Assembly: GCA_947494435.1 (NCBI GenBank)
Contig: CANLUY010000002.1
Location: 558,001-622,000, forward strand
Direction: 5' to 3'
DNA: 64,000 bases
Origin: an uncultured Litoreibacter sp.
Lineage (GTDB): Bacteria > Pseudomonadota > Alphaproteobacteria > Rhodobacterales > Rhodobacteraceae
Shown: positions 27,879 to 37,222 of the stretch, piece after piece
How positions within the stretch are numbered: position 1 is the first letter of the stretch
How the letters are laid out: every line of letters begins with the position of its first letter
The notes under the pieces: generated by a model
Databases searched by the model: none
Told to the model about the DNA's origin: nothing
The model's input: only the letters and a program-made list of their open reading frames with translations
Made by a program: the position numbers and the translations under genes

Positions 27879-27893
27879 GTTTTGGAGAAAGTT

Positions 27894-28499
27894 ATGAAGC
27901 TTCTAAAAACTATGGTACTCGCCGGAGCGGTCTCGCTCGTGGCGACGGTTACATCTCATGCTGCCACGCTTGGTATTATCGGCGGCGAGACAAAAATTTC
28001 CGTAACAGCGGATCTGGCTGGGTTGGGTTTGACCCCATCCTTGACCGGCACGGCGACGACAGATGGGGACGCTTTGGTCTTTGGGATCACAGGTGGCTCC
28101 GTTGACACTGCCACTGATGACGCCCTGATCGAACATGACGGATCAGGCGTTGATCTGTCTGGCGCGGGGATGACGGCGAATATCTCCGACTTCCTCATTG
28201 ATACAGCGGCTGGCACGGTCAGCGGGTCACTCAACAATGTGATGTCGAATGTTGTGTTCTTCACGCTGGGCACCAGCGGACCGGATGGCGTCCAGTTGTT
28301 GATTTCCAATCAATTGGCGATCGCACTCACCTCCGTCTTCATGGCGCCAGACCTGACAGGTGAAGAATTCGGCTTTGCTGTACCAGCGGCAATCACTGAA
28401 GACATCAGCGTCGTACCTTTGCCTGCGGGTCTGCCACTTCTTGCAGGTGGGGTCTTGTTACTGGGCGCTGTGCGCCTTCGCAAAACCCGTATGAACTAA
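27894..28499 (+). CDS. VPLPA-CTERM secreted protein
   Basis: 201 residues from the ATG at 27894 (GGAG seven bases before). Signal peptide (LLKTMVLAGAVSLVATVTSHA), a mature region rich in Thr, Gly, Ala and Asp with no cysteine, and a sorting tail VPLPAGLPLLAGGVLLLGAVRLRKTR. Predicted to be exported, cleaved at the VPLPA region and held at the cell surface or released. No enzymatic motif visible. It shares only the tail, not the repeats, with the protein at 26221. Confidence 0.85.
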   Translation: MKLLKTMVLAGAVSLVATVTSHAATLGIIGGETKISVTADLAGLGLTPSLTGTATTDGDALVFGITGGSVDTATDDALIEHDGSGVDLSGAGMTANISDFLIDTAAGTVSGSLNNVMSNVVFFTLGTSGPDGVQLLISNQLAIALTSVFMAPDLTGEEFGFAVPAAITEDISVVPLPAGLPLLAGGVLLLGAVRLRKTRMN

Positions 28500-28504
28500 A
28501 TCTT

Positions 28505-28540
28505 GAAAGTGGCGGTTTGAATTAAATCGCCACTTTCGAT
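28505..28540 (+). terminator. Terminator-like hairpin after the VPLPA-CTERM gene
   Basis: GAAAGTGGCG (28505-28514) pairs perfectly with CGCCACTTTC (28528-28537), starting 5 bases after the stop. T-rich only at the stem end, so moderately strong. Confidence 0.65.
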
Positions 28541-28574
28541 TGACCTTCCGGTCGCGGAGCGCAATTCAGTCGAT

Positions 28575-29741
28575 ATGGCTGCTCCCTCCCAACCCATTTC
28601 ATCTAATGTGCCACAGACAACCAATTGGTTGCTTGTCTTCATGCTGTTGCTGGCAGGGCTATTCGCTGCCGCGCAATTCGGAAAGCTGACCCTAACGCTC
28701 ACCGAACTCCGTGCGCTTTACCCTAATGGCGGTGCATTCGTTCCGGTTCTTGTGTCCATCGTCGGGATAGTCGGCATCTTCCTGGCAGCCGTTGCTGGCG
28801 CCGTCGTCACGCGTGTCGGCATAGCGCGCGCCCTCACAGGTTCATTGCTGGCTGGTGGGGTGCTGTCACTGCTCGAAGCGACACTGCCGTCTATGCCCGT
28901 TTTCGCAGCTTTGCGTGTGCTTGAAGGGTTAGCGCATCTTTCCATCGTGGTCGCCACGCCGACGCTTCTTGCGAGTATCTCAACCGACAATGATCGCCCT
29001 GTCGTTATGGGGATCTGGGCGGCATTTTTCGGTATCTCAATGGCGATACTCGCTATGATTTTGCCGGGGCTTTTGCGCCTTGGCGGCCTGTCGGCTGTCT
29101 TTAACTTCCACGGCATCGGTATGCTGGTCATCGCGGGGCTGCTCCATCCATTGTTGCCCAAGACACGGATCAGCAATCCCGTGCCTGTGTCGTTCCTTCA
29201 AGAACACAAGATCATTTATTCCAACCCGCGTCTGATCATTTCCGGGGCCGGTTTCGTTTGGTACACCAGCATCTACATCGCTTTACTGGCTGTCTTACCC
29301 ATCGCGTTGAACCTGCCTGTCTGGGCGATCACCGCACTGCCTTTGATCAGTATCGTCGGCACGATCTGGGGCGGCTTTCTTGCCAAGCGCGTGGCACCCG
29401 ACCGTCTTGTCATCTTCGGCTTCGCTTACACCGCAATGGGCGCAGTTTTTGTCTGGGTCATGGCACCTGCGATCTGGCCGCTTTACCTTCTGTTCTTTGT
29501 GATGGCCTTGATCCCCGCCGCTTCCTTCGCGTCGATCCCTCATTTCAACACCGAGGTCACCGACCGCGCCCGCGCCACAGGCGGCATCGCGCAGCTTGGT
29601 AATGTTGGCACAACACTTGGCACACCGATCTTTGTACTCGCCCTCGACACCGGCGGGCTAACGGCGATTTGTGCCGTGATGATCGTGTTTTGCGGGGCAG
29701 GGATCCTGTGCACCGGCGTCCTGAGGCGCAAGATCAAATAA
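28575..29741 (+). CDS. MFS transporter
   Basis: 388 residues, about 12 hydrophobic helices. A motif-A-like loop ([15 protein letters not shown]) follows TM2, and the second half carries [14 protein letters not shown]. No ligand-specific motif is recognised; it resembles cyanate/nitrite-type or general small-molecule MFS members. Start has a weak ribosome-binding site. It precedes uvrA by 90 bases, but the LexA box between them suggests uvrA is transcribed separately. Confidence 0.82.
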   Translation: MAAPSQPISSNVPQTTNWLLVFMLLLAGLFAAAQFGKLTLTLTELRALYPNGGAFVPVLVSIVGIVGIFLAAVAGAVVTRVGIARALTGSLLAGGVLSLLEATLPSMPVFAALRVLEGLAHLSIVVATPTLLASISTDNDRPVVMGIWAAFFGISMAILAMILPGLLRLGGLSAVFNFHGIGMLVIAGLLHPLLPKTRISNPVPVSFLQEHKIIYSNPRLIISGAGFVWYTSIYIALLAVLPIALNLPVWAITALPLISIVGTIWGGFLAKRVAPDRLVIFGFAYTAMGAVFVWVMAPAIWPLYLLFFVMALIPAASFASIPHFNTEVTDRARATGGIAQLGNVGTTLGTPIFVLALDTGGLTAICAVMIVFCGAGILCTGVLRRKIK

Positions 29742-29751
29742 ATCTGTGGAT

Positions 29752-29766
29752 GTTCTCTTAATGTTC
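29752..29766 (+). promoter_or_regulatory. LexA (SOS) box upstream of uvrA
   Basis: GTTC at 29752-29755, seven bases, and GTTC at 29763-29766: the direct-repeat LexA box GTTC-N7-GTTC of alphaproteobacteria. It is 66 bases before the uvrA start and 11 bases after the MFS stop. This predicts DNA-damage induction of uvrA. Confidence 0.8.
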
Positions 29767-29831
29767 CGGTAATGGGGTGGAACTCACCCGTATGAGCGTT
29801 ATCTCTTGCGGAACCATTTCTGGGGTGGATC

Positions 29832-32699
29832 ATGGCTGAGCTGAAAAACATCGAAGTCCGCGGCGCGCGAGAGCATAATCTCAAGAATATCGACGTCGAT
29901 ATTCCGCGCGACCAGCTAGTCGTGATCACCGGCCTCTCCGGCTCCGGCAAGTCGTCCCTCGCGTTCGACACGATCTACGCCGAAGGCCAACGCCGCTACG
30001 TGGAATCGCTGTCGGCCTATGCCCGCCAGTTCCTCGACATGATGGAAAAGCCTGACGTCGATCATATCGCTGGGCTATCGCCGGCCATCTCCATCGAGCA
30101 GAAGACGACCTCCAAAAACCCACGCTCGACAGTCGGCACTGTCACCGAGATCTACGACTACATGCGCCTGCTCTTTGCCCGCGTCGGCACGCCTTATAGC
30201 CCTGCAACCGGCCTGCCCATCGAGGCGCAGCAAGTGCAAGATATGGTCGACCGCACAATGGCATTAGAAGAAGGCACCCGAGGCTACCTGCTCGCCCCCA
30301 TCGTGCGCGACCGCAAAGGCGAATACCGCAAGGAATTTCAAGAACTCGCCAAGCAAGGCTTCCAGCGCGTCAAAGTGGACGGTGAATTCTACGAACTCGA
30401 CGCCGCGCCGACTTTGGACAAGAAATTCCGCCACGACATCGACGTCGTCGTGGACCGCATCGTCGTCCGCGAAGGCCTAGAAACTCGTCTCGCAGACTCT
30501 TTCCGCACCGCCCTCGACCTCGCTGACGGCATCGCAATTCTTGAAACGGCCCCGAAGGAAGGCGACCCTGAACGCCTGACATTCTCTGAAAAATTCGCAT
30601 GCCCCGTATCCGGCTTCACCATCTCGGAAATTGAACCGCGCCTCTTCTCCTTCAACGCCCCCTTTGGCGCATGCCCGTCCTGCGACGGCCTCGGCGTTGA
30701 ACTCTTCTTCGACGAACGCCTCGTCGTCCCTGATGCGTCGCTCAAACTCTATGACGGCGCGCTCGCCCCATGGCGCAAGGGCAAAAGCCCGTATTTCCTG
30801 CAGACCATCGAGGCCATCGCCAAGCACTACGAATTCGACAAAAACACGCCGTGGAAAGACCTCGACGCGCATGTCAAACAGGTCTTCCTCTACGGCTCTG
30901 CCGATGATGAAATTCCCTTCCGTTACGACGAAGGGGGCCGCGTTTACCAAGTCACACGCACATTCGAAGGCGTCATCCCCAACATGGAACGCCGCTACCG
31001 CGAGACCGACAGCTCATGGATCCGCGAAGAATTCGAGCGCTACCAGAACAACCGCAAATGCGGCACTTGCGAAGGCTACCGCCTGAAACCCGAAGCCTTG
31101 GCCGTGAAAATAGCTGGCCTCCACGTGGGCCAAGTCGTTGAAATGTCGATCAAAGAGGCCTTCGACTGGTGCAAAACCGTCCCCGACAGCCTTACGGATC
31201 AGAAAAATGAAATCGCCAAGGCGATCCTGAAAGAAATCCGCGAGCGCTTGGGCTTCCTCAACAATGTAGGCCTTGAATACCTGACACTCAGCCGCAATTC
31301 CGGCACGCTTTCAGGCGGCGAAAGCCAACGCATCAGGCTCGCCTCCCAAATCGGCTCCGGCCTCACCGGCGTGCTTTATGTCCTCGACGAGCCATCCATC
31401 GGTCTGCACCAGCGTGACAATGACCGGCTGCTGACCACGCTCAAAAACCTGCGCGATCAGGGCAACACTGTGATCGTTGTCGAACATGATGAAGAGGCGA
31501 TCAAAGAAGCCGATTACGTCTTCGACATCGGCCCGGGCGCGGGTGTACATGGCGGCCAGATCACTGCCCAAGGCACCCCCGATGAGGTGGCGCAGAACCC
31601 CAATTCGATCACCGGCCAATACCTGACTGGCGTGCGTGAAATCGCCGTGCCCGCCAAACGACGCAAAGGCAATGGCAAGAAAGTCACCGTCAAGAAAGCC
31701 ACCGGCAACAATCTGCAAAAGGTCACCGCAGACTTCCCGCTGGGCAAATTCGTCTGCGTCACTGGCGTCTCAGGCGGCGGCAAATCCACGCTGACAATTG
31801 AGACCCTGTTCAAAACCGCCTCCATGCGCCTGAACGGCGCGCGGCAAACACCGGCACCCTGCGAGACGATCGAGGGACTAGAACAGCTCGACAAAGTCAT
31901 CGATATCGACCAACGCCCAATTGGTCGCACGCCGCGCTCTAACCCTGCCACTTACACAGGCGCTTTCACCCCGATCCGCGAATGGTTCGCGGGTCTGCCC
32001 GAAGCCAAAGCGCGCGGCTACAAACCGGGGCGATTCAGCTTCAACGTCAAAGGTGGACGTTGCGAAGCCTGCCAAGGCGACGGCGTCATCAAGATCGAGA
32101 TGCACTTCCTGCCAGACGTCTATGTCACCTGCGAAACCTGCAATGGCGCGCGCTACAACCGCGAAACGCTTGAGGTCAAATTCAAAGGCAAATCCATTGC
32201 TGACGTCCTCGATATGACCGTCGAAGACGGACAGGAATTCTTCAAAGCCGTGCCTTCGATCCGCTCCAAAATGGACGCGCTGATGCGTGTCGGCCTCGGC
32301 TACATCAAAGTCGGTCAACAAGCGACGACGCTCTCAGGCGGCGAGGCACAGCGCGTGAAGCTGTCCAAGGAACTCGCCAAGAACTCCACCGGCAAGACGC
32401 TCTACATCTTGGATGAACCCACAACCGGCCTGCATTTCGAAGACGTGCGCAAACTGCTCGAGGTGCTGCATGAGCTGGTCGATCAAGGCAACACGGTCGT
32501 GGTTATCGAACACAATCTCGACGTCGTCAAAACCGCCGATCACATCATCGACATTGGTCCTGAGGGCGGAGACAAGGGCGGCAAAGTCGTTGCCAAAGGC
32601 ACGCCGGAACAAGTCGCCAAGGTCGCCGAAAGCTATACGGGGCATTACCTCAAAGACATGCTGTTACCAAAAACAAAGAAACCCGTCGCTGCCGAATAG
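29832..32699 (+). CDS. uvrA: Excinuclease ABC subunit A
   Basis: 955 residues. ABC-type ATPase that scans DNA for bulky lesions and loads UvrB in nucleotide excision repair. Two Walker A motifs (GLSGSGKSS near residue 31, GVSGGGKST in the second half), two ABC signatures (LSGGES and LSGGEAQR), and zinc-finger cysteine pairs ([15 protein letters not shown] in the first half; [16 protein letters not shown] in the second). Full length. An SOS box precedes it. Confidence 0.98.
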   Translation: MAELKNIEVRGAREHNLKNIDVDIPRDQLVVITGLSGSGKSSLAFDTIYAEGQRRYVESLSAYARQFLDMMEKPDVDHIAGLSPAISIEQKTTSKNPRSTVGTVTEIYDYMRLLFARVGTPYSPATGLPIEAQQVQDMVDRTMALEEGTRGYLLAPIVRDRKGEYRKEFQELAKQGFQRVKVDGEFYELDAAPTLDKKFRHDIDVVVDRIVVREGLETRLADSFRTALDLADGIAILETAPKEGDPERLTFSEKFACPVSGFTISEIEPRLFSFNAPFGACPSCDGLGVELFFDERLVVPDASLKLYDGALAPWRKGKSPYFLQTIEAIAKHYEFDKNTPWKDLDAHVKQVFLYGSADDEIPFRYDEGGRVYQVTRTFEGVIPNMERRYRETDSSWIREEFERYQNNRKCGTCEGYRLKPEALAVKIAGLHVGQVVEMSIKEAFDWCKTVPDSLTDQKNEIAKAILKEIRERLGFLNNVGLEYLTLSRNSGTLSGGESQRIRLASQIGSGLTGVLYVLDEPSIGLHQRDNDRLLTTLKNLRDQGNTVIVVEHDEEAIKEADYVFDIGPGAGVHGGQITAQGTPDEVAQNPNSITGQYLTGVREIAVPAKRRKGNGKKVTVKKATGNNLQKVTADFPLGKFVCVTGVSGGGKSTLTIETLFKTASMRLNGARQTPAPCETIEGLEQLDKVIDIDQRPIGRTPRSNPATYTGAFTPIREWFAGLPEAKARGYKPGRFSFNVKGGRCEACQGDGVIKIEMHFLPDVYVTCETCNGARYNRETLEVKFKGKSIADVLDMTVEDGQEFFKAVPSIRSKMDALMRVGLGYIKVGQQATTLSGGEAQRVKLSKELAKNSTGKTLYILDEPTTGLHFEDVRKLLEVLHELVDQGNTVVVIEHNLDVVKTADHIIDIGPEGGDKGGKVVAKGTPEQVAKVAESYTGHYLKDMLLPKTKKPVAAE

Positions 32700-32725
32700 G
32701 TGCGGCGGGCCAGTCCGCGCTTACA

Positions 32726-33034
32726 TCAACAACTTCCCGCCGCCTGCATCCGTGCCAATTCCTTGCGGTCAGGGCGGGTGGCACCGGGGATGTTGATTTG
32801 TTCACCGGCTTGGACAACACCGGAAATCCTTGCAAAACACCGACAATCATAGCTTTCCGACTGACCCTCACAGTGATCCAACTCTTCACCGTAGACCGCA
32901 TCAAACGTCGCTTGATTGATCGCGGTTGATCCTGAGGCGCCGCGATTTGTCAAAGGCGGTAGTTGCAGCACGCCATAAACGATCAGAACTGCGCTCAAGG
33001 CGAAGCCAAACAAAATGCGTAGATCTCCAACCAT
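32726..33034 (-). CDS. Small membrane-anchored protein of unknown function
   Basis: 102 residues from the ATG at 33034, which has a strong AAGGAG six bases before it (the frame extends to 33085 without such a site). One N-terminal helix (LFGFALSAVLIVYGVLQL), then a short periplasmic region with cysteines in HCEGQSESYDCRCF and a last Cys at the C-terminus, probably disulphide-bonded. I do not recognise a family. Confidence 0.7.
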   Translation of the reverse strand: MVGDLRILFGFALSAVLIVYGVLQLPPLTNRGASGSTAINQATFDAVYGEELDHCEGQSESYDCRCFARISGVVQAGEQINIPGATRPDRKELARMQAAGSC

Positions 33035-33086
33035 CACGGCTCCTTCATTCAGGACCGGTGATTTCAGATAAAAATTAAGATTCAAT

Positions 33087-33116
33087 TGAACGTGTCGAAA
33101 CCTGTCAGATACACTC
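33087..33116 (+). promoter_or_regulatory. Probable promoter of the small membrane protein at 33148
   Basis: TTGAAC (33087-33092) and TACACT (33111-33116), 18 bases apart, 32 bases before the ATG. Partial match to the sigma-70 consensus. Confidence 0.45.
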
Positions 33117-33147
33117 GGGCGTAAATCTCGCTCGGAAAGATCAGATC

Positions 33148-33513
33148 ATGTTTCACATCGTCAATCGGTACGCATCCGCCATTCTGGCTGCGCTCAGTCT
33201 TACGCTGCTCATCGCGCCAGCAATCGTGCATTGGTTGTTCCAAATCGACAGCGGTGCCGCGACAGATATCATGTCGCGCCGTGCCGCGATGCTGTTTGCG
33301 GGGTTGGCCACGATCACATTCCTCGCGCGCGACACAGACAGCACGGAGGTCCAGCGCGTGGTCAGTGCCGGAATAACAGTTACGATGGCGGGGCTTGCCG
33401 TCCTTGGGTTTGTAGAGTGGATTCGCGGCGCTGTCGGCGTAGGTATCTTTTTGGCCATCGCTGTAGAGCTTGTGTTCACCGCGCTTTATTTCCGCCTTTG
33501 GCAGGATGCTTAG
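33148..33513 (+). CDS. Small integral membrane protein of unknown function
   Basis: 121 residues with about four hydrophobic helices (SAILAALSLTLLIAPAIVHW; AAMLFAGLATITFLA; VSAGITVTMAGLAVLGFV; VGIFLAIAVELVFTALYF). The pattern resembles short uncharacterised Rhodobacteraceae membrane proteins; no catalytic motif. GGAAAGA precedes the start. Divergent from the small gene at 32726. Confidence 0.75.
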   Translation: MFHIVNRYASAILAALSLTLLIAPAIVHWLFQIDSGAATDIMSRRAAMLFAGLATITFLARDTDSTEVQRVVSAGITVTMAGLAVLGFVEWIRGAVGVGIFLAIAVELVFTALYFRLWQDA

Positions 33514-33577
33514 CGCATCGTGGATTGAACCGCTCCGACCCCTCAGAGTTCCCGCGGCACTATTCTTTTGTGAAAGA

Positions 33578-33592
33578 TTAAGCCAAGCTTAA
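33578..33592. promoter_or_regulatory. TTAA-N7-TTAA (CtrA-like) site in a convergent intergenic region
   Basis: TTAA (33578-33581), GCCAAGC, TTAA (33589-33592) followed by C, matching the CtrA consensus TTAA-N7-TTAAC. No gene start is near on either strand, so it is either a chance match or a site for an unseen transcript. Confidence 0.3.
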
Positions 33593-33632
33593 CAATTCCA
33601 AATAAGGTTGCAGATCAAGGTGTTACAGATTT

Positions 33633-33646
33633 CCCCGCATGCGGGG
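33633..33646 (-). terminator. Palindrome at the end of the hydrolase-OsmC gene
   Basis: CCCCGCATGCGGGG, a perfect 14-base palindrome directly after the stop codon of the leftward gene. No T-tract follows; possible terminator or transcript-end hairpin. Confidence 0.45.
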
Positions 33647-33647
33647 C

Positions 33648-34859
33648 TTAGCCCACAAGTCGTGTTTCGATCTCCGCCGAATTCTCAAGCGTTTTGTGAA
33701 CAGGGCATTTATCCGCAATCTCAAGCAGCCGTTTCCGCTGGCCCTCATCAAGATCACCTTCAAGGTGAATTTCGCGCACAAACTGGTCGATCTTCGAATG
33801 CCCCCCATCGGCATCCTGCGCGTGCATCGCATCATGCTTCACGTCCACCCAGACATGGGTCAGCGGCCATTTCTTACGCCGCGCATACATCCGGATCGTC
33901 ATCGACGTGCACGCCCCAAGACCCGCGGAAAGGAACCCATAGGGCGTCATGCCTTTATCCGTGCCTCCATAGGCAACAGGCTCATCAGCCTGCATATGGA
34001 AGCGGTGCCCGAGGTGGATATCCTGCAAGAACCCGTTCGGATCCGCCTCGCTCACCCGCAAGACACCTTCCGGCGCGCCGATGGGGGGCGCAGGGGGTTT
34101 TAGGTCCAGATATTTCGAGGCCCACGCCGCGATCACGTCGGCCGCGTATTCGGCATCCTCAGGACGCGTAATCAGGTGATCGGCGTCACACAGCGTGACG
34201 AAGCTTTTGGGATGTTTGGCGTGAACGAAGATTTGCGTCGCGTTCTCCACGCCAACGGTAGTGTCCATTGGGGCATGCAGAACCAACAGGGATTTCTTAA
34301 GGTTCTTGAGCGCGTCCTCCAGATTTCTGGCAGAGACATCCTCGACGAATTCAGCCCCAATCTTGATCCCGCGCCCGCCAAGTTCAACTTCTGCCACACC
34401 TTTGGATTTGATCTCATCCAATGCGCCGCCGAAATTATGTGTGACATGCTCTGGATCAAAAGGCGCGCCAATCGTGACGACCCCTCTGGCTTGCGGGACG
34501 TGCTGTGCAGCAGCGATGATCGCGGCGCCACCCAGCGAGTGGCCGATCAACAATTCCGGCCCCATGCCACGGGCTTTCAGTTCGGCTGCGGCAAGCGAAA
34601 GATCGTCGACGTTAGACGAAAACGTCGTGTTTTCGAACTCACCCGAAGAGTGGCCGAGACCAGTGAAATCGAACCGCAAAACCGCGATACCCATATTTGC
34701 TAGGCGCGCGGCGATCCGGCGCGCTGCGGGAATATCTTTCGAGCAGGTGAAGCAATGCGCAAAAAGAGCCGTCGCCAAATGCGGCCCTTCCGGCAAGTCC
34801 AGTCGCGCAGCGAGTTGCTCACCGGAATGTCCGGTAAAGGTAAATCGTTCAGTGGCCAT
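33648..34859 (-). CDS. Alpha/beta hydrolase fused to an OsmC-family domain
   Basis: 403 residues from the ATG at 34859 (MATERFTFTGHSG), with AAGGA before it. N-terminal alpha/beta-hydrolase (about 1-255) with nucleophile motif GHSLGG and a late LCDADHLIT region supplying the His. C-terminal OsmC domain (about 265-400) with the Cys in LGACTSMTIRMYA and a second Cys near KCPVHKTLE. OsmC proteins reduce organic hydroperoxides. The fusion is a known bifunctional architecture; its substrate is not defined. Lies beside dddP on the same strand, 126 bases downstream. Confidence 0.92.
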   Translation of the reverse strand: MATERFTFTGHSGEQLAARLDLPEGPHLATALFAHCFTCSKDIPAARRIAARLANMGIAVLRFDFTGLGHSSGEFENTTFSSNVDDLSLAAAELKARGMGPELLIGHSLGGAAIIAAAQHVPQARGVVTIGAPFDPEHVTHNFGGALDEIKSKGVAEVELGGRGIKIGAEFVEDVSARNLEDALKNLKKSLLVLHAPMDTTVGVENATQIFVHAKHPKSFVTLCDADHLITRPEDAEYAADVIAAWASKYLDLKPPAPPIGAPEGVLRVSEADPNGFLQDIHLGHRFHMQADEPVAYGGTDKGMTPYGFLSAGLGACTSMTIRMYARRKKWPLTHVWVDVKHDAMHAQDADGGHSKIDQFVREIHLEGDLDEGQRKRLLEIADKCPVHKTLENSAEIETRLVG

Positions 34860-34984
34860 AGTTGTGTCCTTCGTTGATCTCAACGATGGGGGCAGGGCCG
34901 TTCTGACGCAACACTGGAGCGCGCAATGTCACGAGATGGTGAGCAAAACTGAACATGCGTCACCGATTTGGTTCCGTGAATCGT

Positions 34985-36325
34985 TCACTCACCCATCAAG
35001 GCTGCGTCAAAGGGATACTTCGTGAGGTTTTCGTATCCATCTTCGGTAATCAAAACCTGATCCTCCAATTTGACAGAAAAGTCGCCACCAACTTCGCCGG
35101 CCAGCACTTCCACACACAGCGTCATGCCGGGTTCCAGCACATAGTCGAACGCGCCTTCAACATGCTTGCCGGGGTAGGCGACCAAGGGCCATTCATCACA
35201 CAAACCTACACCATGCATCAGGCACCCGTATTTCTGATCCCAATATTTGGCATCCAAAGGATGGCAATTCTCTACCAGTTCGTTGATCGAGACGCCGGGC
35301 TTCAACATTTCCATATTTGTTTGAATATGCTCGACGCTGTGCTTCATCGTCTCGATCATATCGGGACGGGGTTTTTCATCCCCGATCCACCACGTCCGTG
35401 AGATATCGCAACATATTCCGTAAGCACCAATCAGGTCCGTATCAAAAGCAAGGATCTCGTTGTTTTGACAAATCCGCGGTCCGCATTCCTGAAACCACGG
35501 GTTTGTGCGCGGACCAGATGACAACAGTCGCGTCTCAATCCATTCGCCGCCGCGTTTGATGTTTTCCGCATGCATCACCGCCCAGACATCATCTTCGCTT
35601 ATGCCCCCACCCGGGATTTGGGTGCGCGCAAAGACTTCCATCTCTGCGACAGCCATTTCACAGGCGTGACAAGAGGCGCGCATAGCCAATATCTCGTCCG
35701 GTCCTTTGACTGCGCGTGATTTCTCTGTGCATTCCTCGCCGGGATGAACCTCAAAACCTTGGGCCTCCAATGCGCGCAATCCGTGTAGCATGATTTTGTC
35801 CGCCGCAATCCGCCGATTGCCGCCGCCATGTTCCGCGATCAGATCACGCACTTGGCCTGCAAAAACATCTGCCGCCACGTCAATTTTGTCACCGCGATCA
35901 AAGTAAAATAAATCGGCGCCAGAGCGTTGCTCCCGCACCAGCGGGTTGAATTTCGATAGGAATGGAGAGTTTTTATAGTCCCAAATAACCATGTAGCCGT
36001 CCGCGCAAAGCAAGACGGCGCGGAAGGGGTTATGCGTATTCCACAGCTGCATATTGGTGCTGTCCGTCGCATAGCGAATGTTCAGCGGATCAAACATCAA
36101 CAATCCACCGTAGTCGCGCTCAACGACATGCTGGGTTAGACGCCGCCACCGAAACTCCCGCATCTGCTCAAGGTTTGGCAGAGCCAGTCCAGCTTCCTCC
36201 CACTCATCATAGGCCAGCACAGTCGGCCCGATTTCGATCCGGTCATTGTCGTTTATATTACCATCGCCAAAATGGCTGCCTTTGCTGGGGTCTATTTTGC
36301 GCGTATCGCGATAGTGCTGGTTCAT
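34985..36325 (-). CDS. dddP: Dimethylsulphoniopropionate lyase DddP
   Basis: 446 residues. Cleaves DMSP to dimethyl sulphide and acrylate. An M24 (creatinase/aminopeptidase P-like) fold recruited as a lyase. Start at the ATG 36325 (MNQHYRDTRKIDPS), preceded by GGGAGG; the length agrees with Roseovarius DddP. The residues reported for DddP are all in place by position: metal ligands D295, D297, D307, H371, E406, E421 and catalytic D377 (in HGVGLCDEWP). The N-terminal part is also closely DddP-like (NIRYATDSTNMQLW), which separates it from ordinary M24 peptidases. Divergent from the DUF3445 gene. Confidence 0.95.
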   Translation of the reverse strand: MNQHYRDTRKIDPSKGSHFGDGNINDNDRIEIGPTVLAYDEWEEAGLALPNLEQMREFRWRRLTQHVVERDYGGLLMFDPLNIRYATDSTNMQLWNTHNPFRAVLLCADGYMVIWDYKNSPFLSKFNPLVREQRSGADLFYFDRGDKIDVAADVFAGQVRDLIAEHGGGNRRIAADKIMLHGLRALEAQGFEVHPGEECTEKSRAVKGPDEILAMRASCHACEMAVAEMEVFARTQIPGGGISEDDVWAVMHAENIKRGGEWIETRLLSSGPRTNPWFQECGPRICQNNEILAFDTDLIGAYGICCDISRTWWIGDEKPRPDMIETMKHSVEHIQTNMEMLKPGVSINELVENCHPLDAKYWDQKYGCLMHGVGLCDEWPLVAYPGKHVEGAFDYVLEPGMTLCVEVLAGEVGGDFSVKLEDQVLITEDGYENLTKYPFDAALMGE

Positions 36326-36415
36326 GACGGGCCTCCCTTTCCAAGTTGAGCATGGAAGTGGAAAAACCGCCGTGCTACGCAAAAAGCGGCACAACACGTG
36401 TCGCATTGGGGAAGA

Positions 36416-37222
36416 ATGACCGCAATTTGCCAAAAAGCTCTGCCCGACGTGCCTTGGATGGAGGCGCGCACCCACCGCTTACCGGGGGTTCAACCTTTGG
36501 ACCCTTCAACTTGGATTGTTGTCGATGATGCTTACGCTGCGCAAATGGCAGAGCGTGCGCGTTTAATGGAGAAACGCCGCAGCGACATCGTCATGAGCCA
36601 GCCCAGTGCCTTCCCTGCCGCGCAGGAACTTTTGGATGAGGTAACGTCGCATCTGTCACAGAGGCATAATTTTGAGCTGACCAACAGGCAGTGCATCCGG
36701 CCCGATGGCACGTGTGTTGATGTCGACCGCAATGCCCCGCTGGAGACGCTGTCTAGACTCGTCAGCGAAGACTTTTGCATATTGCAAAAGGACGGAAACG
36801 AGCACGTCCTGACGGCTGGGCTTTTGTGCTTTCCCGCAAGCTGGACTTTGTCTCAAAAGTTCGGCCACCCGTTGATCCGCATTCATCAACCCGTTGAAAG
36901 CTACACGGACGATATCGCAAAGCGCGTTCAAAGACTGTTTGATGCGGTCCAAGTCGGCAGACCGCTTTGGCGGGCCAACGCGATGCGCTACCGAGATCCG
37001 GCGCTATACCAGCCCCGGCCCGAAGTCGCCCCACGCACGGATCGGGTGCAAGGCAACTACATTCGGTCTGAACGGCAATGCATCTTGCGCCTGCCAAAAA
37101 GTGATGCTGTCGTATTCTCAATCCATACACGACAGGTGCAAATAGACCGGTTGAGTGCGGAGCAATTGGCGGGGCTCAAATTGCGTCCGATTGACGATGA
37201 AGGGTCGGTGCCAAGTGGGTGA
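36416..37222 (+). CDS. Haem-dependent oxidative N-demethylase alpha-like protein (DUF3445)
   Basis: 268 residues from the ATG at 36416, with GGGGA just before; a GTG at 36398 would add six residues. DUF3445 hallmarks are LSRLVSEDFCILQKDG, FPASWTLSQKFG, LIRIHQPVESY, WRANAMRY and the C-terminal ERQCILRLPKSDAVVFSIHT. Characterised members bind haem and oxidatively demethylate dimethylamine together with ferredoxin/reductase subunits. No such partner is encoded nearby, so the reaction here is uncertain. Its last 8 bases overlap the start of a methyltransferase gene. Confidence 0.82.
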   Translation: MTAICQKALPDVPWMEARTHRLPGVQPLDPSTWIVVDDAYAAQMAERARLMEKRRSDIVMSQPSAFPAAQELLDEVTSHLSQRHNFELTNRQCIRPDGTCVDVDRNAPLETLSRLVSEDFCILQKDGNEHVLTAGLLCFPASWTLSQKFGHPLIRIHQPVESYTDDIAKRVQRLFDAVQVGRPLWRANAMRYRDPALYQPRPEVAPRTDRVQGNYIRSERQCILRLPKSDAVVFSIHTRQVQIDRLSAEQLAGLKLRPIDDEGSVPSG

